A DNA stretch of 45,801 nt from positions 1-45,801 of the forward strand of contig DASYUM010000046.1 in the NCBI GenBank assembly GCA_036001225.1. Direction: 5' to 3'. The position numbers were made by a program, and so were the translations under genes. Of this stretch, positions 8,069 through 14,533 are shown piece after piece. Positions within the stretch are counted from its first letter, which is position 1. Each line of letters begins with the position of its first letter. The notes under the pieces are model-generated. The model saw only the letters and a list, made by a program, of their open reading frames with translations, ran no database searches and was not told where the DNA came from. Origin of the DNA: DASYUM01 sp036001225 (GTDB taxonomy: Bacteria > Methylomirabilota > Methylomirabilia > Rokubacteriales > DASRDR01).

Positions 8069-8850
8069 CCTGTCAGGAGCTGCACGCCCACCTCCCGGCC
8101 TACGTGGACGGCGAGCTGGGGGTCGTCGAGACGCTGGGCGCCGGCGCCCACCTCGCCGAGTGTCCGCGCTGCCACCTCCTCGCCGAGGGGGAGCGGCGGT
8201 TCCGCGAGCTGCTTCGCAGGCAGCCGCGCGAGACGGCGCCGGCCGAGCTGCGGGCGCGGATCCTGGTCCGGTGTCGGCAGGAAGCGCAGCGCGCCGCCAT
8301 CCGTCCCTGGGTCGCCCCGGTGCTCGCCACCGCGGCCGCTGCCGTGCTGATCGCCGTCTTCGCCGTGGGTCAGCCCGGGTTCCACTCGACCCCGTTAGCC
8401 GGGGACTTGGTCGCCCAGCACATCGCATACGCCCAGATCGAGAGGCCTGCCGAGTACGCGACGGCAGACCGCGCCGACCTCGAGGCGTGGCTCCGCCAGC
8501 GAGCCGGGTTGCAGGCGCCGGTCCCCGACTACTCGGCGGCCGGCATCCGACTGGTCGGGGCGCGCATCGCCGGCATCCGGGGGCGGAAGGCGGCGTACGT
8601 GCTCTATGAGAAAGGGCATACGCTGCTGTCGGTGTTCATGCTCCCCGCCCCCGACGATGCGGAGCTGGCGGGCCCCCGCGTGAGCTACCGAGGCCAGGAA
8701 TATTTCGCACAAGAGCGGAAGGGCTATCGCACGGTGTGGTGGACGGACGGTCCGGCGGTCTTCGGGCTGGTCTCGATGCTGGACTATGATGCATTGTTCG
8801 AGTGCGCCGATCGCCTCCGCGAGGAGCGCGCCCGCCAGAGCCGCCTCTAG
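8065..8850 (+). CDS. Zinc-binding anti-sigma factor (ZAS type), membrane-anchored
   Basis: 261 residues from GTG 8065, translationally coupled to the ECF sigma gene. The N-terminus is a zf-HC2/ZAS domain with H29-x3-C33-x2-C36. One membrane span lies at about residues 75-97 (APVLATAAAAVLIAVFAVG), leaving a ~160-residue extracytoplasmic domain of the kind found in periplasmic sensors. By family knowledge it holds the sigma factor inactive and releases it on oxidation or another envelope signal. Cysteine pairs of this kind respond to disulfide stress in RsrA-like proteins. The periplasmic domain sequence is not recognised. Confidence 0.9.
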   Translation: MTCQELHAHLPAYVDGELGVVETLGAGAHLAECPRCHLLAEGERRFRELLRRQPRETAPAELRARILVRCRQEAQRAAIRPWVAPVLATAAAAVLIAVFAVGQPGFHSTPLAGDLVAQHIAYAQIERPAEYATADRADLEAWLRQRAGLQAPVPDYSAAGIRLVGARIAGIRGRKAAYVLYEKGHTLLSVFMLPAPDDAELAGPRVSYRGQEYFAQERKGYRTVWWTDGPAVFGLVSMLDYDALFECADRLREERARQSRL

Positions 8851-8893
8851 CAGGATGCTGAGATACGGCGCGCCCCCCGATCGTCCGCGCGCG

Positions 8894-8980
8894 CTGGCTC
8901 GAAGCGCTCGGACCGCCGGCTTGGCCAGCGTAACCCCCTCCGGGGGGAGGTTCGGAGGGGGCCATCCCCCCTCCGAGGAT
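8894..8980. repeat. Dispersed hairpin repeat (CTCCGAG type), copy 2
   Basis: This segment aligns with 2138-2219: a gaagcgctcgga-type left arm, a partial gcc..ggc hairpin, then CCCCCTCCGGGGGGAGG and GGAGGGGGCCATCCCCCCTCCG, which forms strong stem-loops. It sits between the anti-sigma stop and the DUF3179 ribosome site, so it may act as a transcription attenuator between the two. The open frame through it is an artefact. Confidence 0.6.
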
Positions 8981-8995
8981 TCTAGGAGCGCTCGC

Positions 8996-10087
8996 GTGGG
9001 CGCGGCGCTCGCCTTGCTGGTCCTTGGCCTGATCGTCCTCGCCGCCGGTGGCGAGGCGGGATCGCTCCGGACCGACGTCAGCAAGGCGCTCGTCCCGCTC
9101 GACGAGATCATCCCGGGCGGACCGCCACCCGACGGCATCCCGGCCATCGACCACCCGACGTTCGTGACGCCCGCCGAGGCCGATGGTTGGCTCACGCCCC
9201 GGGAGCCGGTTGTCACGCTCGCCGTCGCAGGCGACGCCCGCGCCTATCCGCTCCAGATCCTCATCTGGCACGAGATCGTGAACGACGTGATCGGTGGACG
9301 GGCGGTGGCGATCACCTACTGCCCCCTCTGCAACTCGGGCCTGGTCTTCGACCGGGTGGTGGACGGCGTCACCCTCGACTTCGGCACCTCCGGGAAGCTC
9401 TACAAGAGCGACCTGGTCATGTACGACCGTCAGACGCACTCCCTGTGGGCCCAGATGGAGGGGCGGGCCATCGTGGGCGAAAGGGCGGGAACGCGGCTCA
9501 AACGCCTCGCCGCGCCCACCGTCGCCTATGCGGAGTGGAAGGCCGCGCATCCCGGCGGCAAGGTGCTCTCGCGCGAGACCGGGCACCGGCGGCCGTACGG
9601 CGCGAACCCATACGTGTCCTACGACGAGCCCGCCCTCGCGCCGTTCCTCTTCAAGGGGCGTCCCGATCCGCGCCGCCCACCGAAGGAGCGCGTGGTCGGC
9701 GTCGTCGTGGCCGGCCAGGCGCGGGCCTACCCGTGGCCGGTGCTGGAGAAACGCCGCGTCGTCGAGGAGACCGTCGGGGGAGAGCGAGTCGTCGTCTTCT
9801 ACGCCCCGGGCACGCTGTCGGCCCTCGACGAGTCGCGGATCGCCGACTCGCGCGCAATCGGCGCGACCGCCGTCTACAGCGCCATTCTCGACGGGCGGCC
9901 CCTCACCTTCGCTCCGGCGGCCGACGGCTTCCGCGAACGCGAGACGGGAAGCGTCTTCAACCTGCTGGGCCAGGCCGTCCAGGGCCCGCTGGCGGGCAAG
10001 CGGCTCACGCCCCTTCCCCACGTGGACGCGTTCTGGTTCGCGTGGGCGGCGTTCCACCCCGCTACCACGCTGCTGGCGGAGCCGTGA
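8996..10087 (+). CDS. DUF3179 family protein, exported
   Basis: 363 residues from GTG 8996, chosen because TAGGAG (8983-8988) lies 7 bases upstream and the next residues form a hydrophobic signal segment (ALALLVLGLIVLAAGG). The longer frame starting near 8786 runs through the dispersed repeat. DUF3179 features are visible: YPLQILIWHEIVNDVIGGRAVAITYCPLCN split around residues 75-105, with the conserved C-P-L-C-N pair. No biochemical function is established for this family. It overlaps the downstream Sec thioredoxin-like gene by GTGA, suggesting that the CxxC protein and the TlpA-like selenoprotein work together outside the membrane. Confidence 0.88.
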   Translation: MGAALALLVLGLIVLAAGGEAGSLRTDVSKALVPLDEIIPGGPPPDGIPAIDHPTFVTPAEADGWLTPREPVVTLAVAGDARAYPLQILIWHEIVNDVIGGRAVAITYCPLCNSGLVFDRVVDGVTLDFGTSGKLYKSDLVMYDRQTHSLWAQMEGRAIVGERAGTRLKRLAAPTVAYAEWKAAHPGGKVLSRETGHRRPYGANPYVSYDEPALAPFLFKGRPDPRRPPKERVVGVVVAGQARAYPWPVLEKRRVVEETVGGERVVVFYAPGTLSALDESRIADSRAIGATAVYSAILDGRPLTFAPAADGFRERETGSVFNLLGQAVQGPLAGKRLTPLPHVDAFWFAWAAFHPATTLLAEP

Positions 10088-10650
10088 CTGCCCGTTCCGG
10101 GTTCCGGGTCGCGCTGGTCAGCCTCCTGTGGCTGGCCAGCCTCGGCGCCGGGCCCGGCGCGCGGGCGGGCGAGGATCGCGACGCCGCGCTCTGGCGTTCG
10201 TTGAACCTGATTCGGCCGGACCGCCGCGTCCAGGCGCCCTCCTTCACCCTCCCCGACCTCGCCGGCCGCCAGGTCCGGCTCGAGGACCTCCGCGGCCGGG
10301 TGGTGATGCTCTATTTCTGGGCCACCTGGTGACCGCACTGCTCGAGGGAGTTGCCCTCGATCAACGCGCTACACGAGGAGCTCAAGGCCCGAGGCTTTAC
10401 CGCGCTGCTCGTGGACATCCAGCAAGACCGGGACACGGTGGCCAAGACGGTCGCCGCCCGGCGCTACACGGCGCCGGTCGTCCTCGACACCGACGGGGAG
10501 ATCACCCAGGCCTACGGCGTCCGGGCGACGCCGACCCTCTTCCTGGTCGGGCGCGACGGAGCGCTCCTGGGCCGGGCAGTCGGTCCCCGGCCATGGACGG
10601 GCCCCGAGGGCCGGGCCCTGCTCGAGGCCCTCCTCGCCGACGGACAGTAA
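10084..10650 (+). CDS. Selenocysteine-containing TlpA/ResA-like thioredoxin (Sec83), exported
   Basis: 188 residues when TGA 10330-10332 is read as Sec. GTG 10084 overlaps the DUF3179 stop. Residues 1-28 look like a signal peptide (VALVSLLWLASLGAGPGARA). A TlpA/AhpC-TSA domain follows: APSFTLPDLAGRQVRLEDLRG, VVMLYFWATW-U-PHC (W82-U83-P84-H85-C86), cis-Pro region GVRATPTLFLVGRDG. The frame is uninterrupted on both sides of the TGA, and the residue replaced is exactly the N-terminal nucleophilic cysteine of W-C-x-x-C. It probably reduces or oxidises thiols on the extracytoplasmic side. A gene caller without Sec would report two fragments. Confidence 0.88.
10342..10360 (+). promoter_or_regulatory. 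SECIS element of the TlpA-like gene
   Basis: TCGAGGG (10342-10348) and CCCTCGA (10354-10360) form a perfect 7-bp stem with loop AGUUG. The loop begins 17 bases after the UGA (16 intervening) and contains G in its first two bases. This fits the published description of bacterial SECIS elements. The stem lies inside the coding sequence. Confidence 0.7.
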
Positions 10651-10808
10651 GCCGGCGACTCAGCTCGCGCGAGTCCGTCCCGCACGAGCGCCCAGCCCCG
10701 GCACGCCCTGAACAGCCAGCACGCCGGCCACCGTGACGAACCCGGCCGCCAACGCCGCGAAGCCCCGCGCCACCGGCGAGAGCGCGCGGTAGACAGCCGC
10801 GAGGCGCG

Positions 10809-11333
10809 CTACGACTCCAGCTCGGTGCCGAGCGCCTCGTTGAACCGGTTGGTGAAGTTGGCGGCGGCGATGCTGAGGGTGAGCTGGACGAGCGCCTCGG
10901 GGCCCAGCGCCCCACGGAGCCGCTCGACCAGAGCGCCGTCGACCTGGACCTGCCGGGTCATCTGCTCGGCGTAACGGATCACCAGCCGTTCGAGCTCCGA
11001 GAACAACGGGCTGGTCTCGTACTCGGGGAGGGCCTCGAACTTCTCCTTCGGCACGCCGACCCTCTGACCGAGGGTCGAGTTGTGCGTCGCTCAGTATCGG
11101 CAGCGGTTGAGCTGCGACGCCTTGACGTAGGCGAGCTGCCGCAGCTTCAGGTCCAGGGGCCCCTCGCGCAGCGTCGGGTACCACTGAAGGAACGGCGGCA
11201 CGGACTTCGCGTGGTAGGCCATGAGCTTGAAGATGTTCAGCACGCGGCCGGTCGCCTTCTCCAACCGGTCGTACACGGATTGGACGTCTTCGGGGACCTG
11301 GGGCCGCTCGAGATACGGCAGTCTCGCCGCCAT
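10809..11333 (-). CDS. Selenocysteine-containing AhpD-like (carboxymuconolactone decarboxylase family) protein, Sec81
   Basis: 174 residues when TGA (11091-11093, minus strand) is read as Sec. N-terminal part: ARLPYLERPQVPEDVQSVYD, then LNIFKLMAYHAKSVPPFLQWY and LRQLAYVKASQLNRCRY. After the TGA comes ATHNSTLGQRVGVPKEKFEAL and the rest of the alpha-helical fold to NEALGTELES. The motif C78-R-Y-U81-x2-H84 replaces the C-x2-C of AhpD-type peroxidases, where the second cysteine attacks the substrate. Both halves are in one frame. It is transcribed opposite to the other two Sec genes. It is probably a cytoplasmic disulfide/peroxide-reducing enzyme. Confidence 0.88.
11057..11077 (-). promoter_or_regulatory. 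SECIS element of the AhpD-like gene
   Basis: On the minus strand CGACCCTC (11077-11070) and GAGGGTCG (11064-11057) make a perfect 8-bp stem closing the five-base loop GGUCA. The loop starts 21 bases after the UGA. GGUC is also the apical loop of the E. coli fdhF SECIS (from memory). This is the best of the three SECIS candidates. Confidence 0.8.
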
Positions 11334-11438
11334 CGCGTCGCCTCCTGGGGGCTATTCGAGCCACACGCCCGACAGGCAGAATAGTCCCGCCGCGATCGTC
11401 CGGCAAGCGCCCGGGCGGTCGTGGTAGCATCATCGGCC

Positions 11439-11834
11439 GTGACGCCCGACCTGTCGGCGGCGCTCGGCGCCGCGAAGTACATCTACCTGACGACCTTCGG
11501 CTCGACCGGGAAGTCGGGCACCGTCCCGGTCTGGTGCTGGCTCCGCGACGGCCAGGTCTACTTCACCACCCAGCGGGCGAGCCTCAAGGCCCGGCGGATT
11601 CGGCAGACCGGCCGGGTCACGGTGCACGTGGGACGGAAGGACGGCCCCGCCTTCGAGGGGCGCGCCGAGTGGGTCGACGGCCGGCCGGACCTCGAGGCGG
11701 CCCTGCTCGACGCCTACCGGCGGAAGTACCTCCTTCTGGTCCCGCTCTGGATGGGCCGGCGCATCCGCAAGGGCCTGGCCACCCAGACCAGCGTCCTGGT
11801 CCGCATCACCCCGGCTGAGGCCACCAACGGATGA
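11439..11834 (+). CDS. PPOX-class (pyridoxamine 5'-phosphate oxidase-like / F420-dependent) split-barrel protein
   Basis: 131 residues from GTG 11439; another in-frame GTG at 11421 would add six residues. The pattern AKYIYLTTFGSTGKSGTVPVW..DGQVYFTT followed by SLKARRIRQTGRVTVHVG and FEGRAEWV is typical of split-barrel flavin/F420-binding oxidoreductases, which reduce small enones or act in detoxification. The stop overlaps the next gene by ATGA, so it is probably co-expressed with the HAD hydrolase. Cofactor choice (FMN or F420) cannot be decided. Confidence 0.85.
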   Translation: MTPDLSAALGAAKYIYLTTFGSTGKSGTVPVWCWLRDGQVYFTTQRASLKARRIRQTGRVTVHVGRKDGPAFEGRAEWVDGRPDLEAALLDAYRRKYLLLVPLWMGRRIRKGLATQTSVLVRITPAEATNG

Positions 11835-12463
11835 CCGCGCCGGACTCGATCCGCGGGGTCGTCCTCGACTTCGGTGGCGTCATCCACGACATGCGCTGGG
11901 ACGTGGCGCGGTCGCTGGAGGAGGCGCACAGCCTGCCGCGGAGCGTGCTCTTCGACACGCTCTACCGGACGCCGACCTGGGCCGCGCTCCAGTGCGGGCA
12001 GGGCGACCGGGCCCTCTGGCTGGAGGAGGCGCACCGCCTCCTGGAGGAGCGAGCCGGCCGGGCGCTGCCGCGCCTGCACGAGGCCTGGCGGGCCGCCCAG
12101 CAGCCGATCGCCGTGAACGTGGCGCTGGTGCGGACGCTCCACCCCCGCTACCGGGTCTCCATCCTCTCCAACGCCGACGCGTCGCTGCGGGCGCGGCTGC
12201 GGGACGGCCTCCGCATCCACGACCTCTTCGACGACGTGGTGTGCTCGGCGGAGGTCGGGATGGCCAAGCCGGACGCCGCCATCTACCGGCTGGCCGCCGA
12301 GCGGCTCGGGCTCTCCCCTCCGGCGTGCGTGTTCGTGGACGACGCCGAGGCGAACGTGGCGGCGGCCCGCGAGGTCGGGATGCAGGCGATCCTCTACCGG
12401 GTGGACCGCGGCCACGACCTGCGGACCCAGCTGGCCGAGCTGGGCGTCAGCGCGGCCGAGTAG
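11831..12463 (+). CDS. HAD-superfamily hydrolase (subfamily IA)
   Basis: 210 residues with all HAD motifs in order: motif I VVLDFGGVIHD (the second aspartate is replaced by Gly as in the YihX-like group), motif II ILSNAD, motif III K in GMAKPDAAIY, motif IV FVDDAEANV. It has an alpha-helical cap between motifs I and II. Likely a phosphatase on a small sugar or nucleotide phosphate. Its start overlaps the stop of the upstream split-barrel gene. Confidence 0.92.
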   Translation: MTAPDSIRGVVLDFGGVIHDMRWDVARSLEEAHSLPRSVLFDTLYRTPTWAALQCGQGDRALWLEEAHRLLEERAGRALPRLHEAWRAAQQPIAVNVALVRTLHPRYRVSILSNADASLRARLRDGLRIHDLFDDVVCSAEVGMAKPDAAIYRLAAERLGLSPPACVFVDDAEANVAAAREVGMQAILYRVDRGHDLRTQLAELGVSAAE

Positions 12464-12482
12464 GGACGGCGGCCCTCACCTG

Positions 12483-12508
12483 CCCTCTCCCCGTTCGGGG
12501 GAGGAGGG
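12483..12508. terminator. Bidirectional hairpin between convergent genes
   Basis: CCCTCTCCCC (12483-12492) pairs with GGGGgAGgAGGG (12497-12508) around the loop GTTC, with two single-base bulges. It lies in the 48-base gap between the HAD gene (plus) and AOR gene (minus), so it can serve both. There is no strong U tract. The same text (CCCTCACCTGCCC...GGAGGAGGG) recurs at 30675-30710, so it is also a dispersed repeat. Confidence 0.5.
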
Positions 12509-12511
12509 TCG

Positions 12512-14392
12512 TCAGGCCCGGACGGCCGCCTCGTCCACCGCCAGCTCGGCGAGCTTGGCCGGCGTCGGCTGGCCCGTCTCGGGATCCCACCCCGCCATCT
12601 GGTAGTAGAGCCGGCGGGCGGTCAGGAACTGCTCGGGATCCACCCGCTCGCCTTTGAGGGCGCCGTTGCCCAGCGGCTCGTGCATCCGCTGGGGCAGGAC
12701 ATCATCGTCCGGCGTGAAGCCCTCCCGGCAGTTGAACAGGCGCTGGAGCGTGTTCGCCCGTTCGCCGACCTTGAGCATCTCGTAGAGGCTCATGTTCCAG
12801 CCGGTCACGCTGTTCACGTAGCCGACCAGCTTCTCCAGCTCCAGCACGTTGAGCGGGGTGCCGACGAAGTCGCACATCCCGACCGAGTTGTAGAGGCTCC
12901 ACACCTGCTGGGTGAGGAAGAACGCGCGCACCTTCTTCGGCCCGAAGTCGAGCATCTTCACCGGCTCGATGAGGCCGAGGGGACCCAGCGGGTGCCCCTG
13001 GGGGTGGAAGCCCTCGTAGAGCGGGTCGTGGGGGGCCTCCATGTGGTCGGCCCCGGTCGGCGACAGCGCGTAGGCCAGGGCCAGACTCTTCTTGCCGCGC
13101 GGCTCGTGCATCGGCAGCTCCTGGCCCTTGACGTGGAGCGCGAACCGCTCGGCGCCCCGGCCGAGGGCGGCCGCCGCCCGCTTGACGCCTTCTCCGAGGA
13201 GCCGCCCGATCCCTTCCCGCCGGCCGATCCGGTGCACCATCTCCACGACCGCGTCGGCGTTCCCCCACACGAGCTCGATGCCGCCGGTGTCGGCCGTGGT
13301 GAGGATGCCCTGCTCGTAGCACTCCATGGCGAAGGCGATGGTGACGCCGGTCGAGATGGAATCCAGGACGTAGTGGCCCAGGAGCTGGTTGACGAGGGCG
13401 AGCTTCTTGAGGTCGCTCACCCCGCACAGCGAGCCGGAGGCGGCCAGCGACTCGTACTCGGGTCCGCCGAACTTCGGCGTCACGCCCAGCTCGGGGACGG
13501 CGACCTCGCGCTTGCACGCCACCGCGCAGGCGAAGCAGGTCCCCCGGTTGACCAGGATCGTGTCCGCCATCGTCTGGCCGCTGATGGCGCGGAAGTGCTC
13601 GAAGGAGCCGTCGCGGAAGTTCCGGGTCGGCAGGATCCCGCTCGCCTCCAGGGCGGGGACGCCGCCGGCAGTCCCGTAGACGTGGAAGCGATCCTTGGAG
13701 CGGTCGTGGTGTTCGCGGAAGAAGGTGAGCGCGCCGCGTGCGCCCTCTTTGTCGGCCGCCACCGGCGGCTTGCCGCCCCGGACGACGATGGCCTTGAGCC
13801 GCTTGGCGCCCATGACGGCGCCGAGGCCCGAGCGGCCGTGGAAGTGCTTGAGCTGGTTCACGATGGCGGCGAAGCGGACGCCCCGCTCCCCGGCGATGCC
13901 GGTCTGCAGGACGCGGATGCGTTTGTCGCCCAGCTCCTGCTCGAGGCCGTCCTGGACCTCGCCCGAGAGCTGGCCCCAATAGCGGCTGGCGTCCCGGAAT
14001 TCCACCTTGCCGTCCTTGATCCAGAGATAGACGGGCGCGTCGGCCTGGCCGTGGACGGCGATGGCGTCGTAGCCCGCCGACCGCAGCTCGGGCCCCCACC
14101 AGCCCCCGGCCTCCGACTCGCCGTAGGCGCCGGTGAGCGGCGACTTGGCCGCGGCCGTGTAGCGGTTGGTTCCCGAGAGGGACAGGCCGTTGATGACGCT
14201 CGTCGTGAAGACGAGGATGTTGTCGGGGCCGAGCGGGTCGACGCCGGGCGGCAGGTCCCGGAGGAGGATGTAGCAGGCGAGGGCGCCGCCCCCCAGGTGC
14301 TGACGGAGGACGGTCTCCGGGATCTCCTCGACGCGGGTCTGACGCGTCGCGAGGTCCACGTGGAGCAGCTTGGCAGTCACGGCCGATGGCAT
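12512..14392 (-). CDS. Tungsten/molybdenum aldehyde:ferredoxin oxidoreductase family protein
   Basis: 626 residues, normal AOR length. The N-domain has LHVDLATRQTRVEEI, LGGGALACYIL and the cofactor region SGTNRYTAAAKSPLTGAYGES. GRSGLGAVMGAKRLKAIVV (residues ~187-205) is the second pterin contact, and the [4Fe-4S] cysteines are C286-x2-C289-x3-C293 plus a later Cys in the C-terminal part. AOR enzymes convert aldehydes to acids with ferredoxin, using a bis-pterin W or Mo. It stands alone with no ferredoxin or cofactor gene adjacent, so electron partner and substrate are unknown. Reduced ferredoxin from it could in principle feed low-potential reactions such as the hcr reductase elsewhere in the window (inference). 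Confidence 0.95.
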   Translation of the reverse strand: MPSAVTAKLLHVDLATRQTRVEEIPETVLRQHLGGGALACYILLRDLPPGVDPLGPDNILVFTTSVINGLSLSGTNRYTAAAKSPLTGAYGESEAGGWWGPELRSAGYDAIAVHGQADAPVYLWIKDGKVEFRDASRYWGQLSGEVQDGLEQELGDKRIRVLQTGIAGERGVRFAAIVNQLKHFHGRSGLGAVMGAKRLKAIVVRGGKPPVAADKEGARGALTFFREHHDRSKDRFHVYGTAGGVPALEASGILPTRNFRDGSFEHFRAISGQTMADTILVNRGTCFACAVACKREVAVPELGVTPKFGGPEYESLAASGSLCGVSDLKKLALVNQLLGHYVLDSISTGVTIAFAMECYEQGILTTADTGGIELVWGNADAVVEMVHRIGRREGIGRLLGEGVKRAAAALGRGAERFALHVKGQELPMHEPRGKKSLALAYALSPTGADHMEAPHDPLYEGFHPQGHPLGPLGLIEPVKMLDFGPKKVRAFFLTQQVWSLYNSVGMCDFVGTPLNVLELEKLVGYVNSVTGWNMSLYEMLKVGERANTLQRLFNCREGFTPDDDVLPQRMHEPLGNGALKGERVDPEQFLTARRLYYQMAGWDPETGQPTPAKLAELAVDEAAVRA

Positions 14393-14533
14393 CGCGGGTC
14401 CTCCCTGGAGGCCGCGCCGGCCCCCGGCCGGCGGCGACGTGGCGTTTCGCCTACGCTACCGGAAGGGAGCGCAGGGGTCAACCGGGTGACGTTCCGGCCG
14501 CCGCGCCGCGCCGCGCGGCCGGATTCTGGTTAA

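Noticed and set aside
8786..8995. N-terminal extension of the DUF3179 protein
   Set aside because: This part overlaps the anti-sigma gene and a dispersed repeat; GTG 8996 has a good ribosome site followed by a signal peptide.
10660..10773. Possible 37-residue membrane peptide after the AhpD-like gene (GTG 10773, minus strand)
   Set aside because: It has one hydrophobic stretch, but no ribosome site and no homology I can recognise; it may be chance coding in GC-rich DNA.
12680..14533. 617-codon plus-strand frame opposite AOR
   Set aside because: Antisense shadow; AOR cofactor motifs on the minus strand are decisive.
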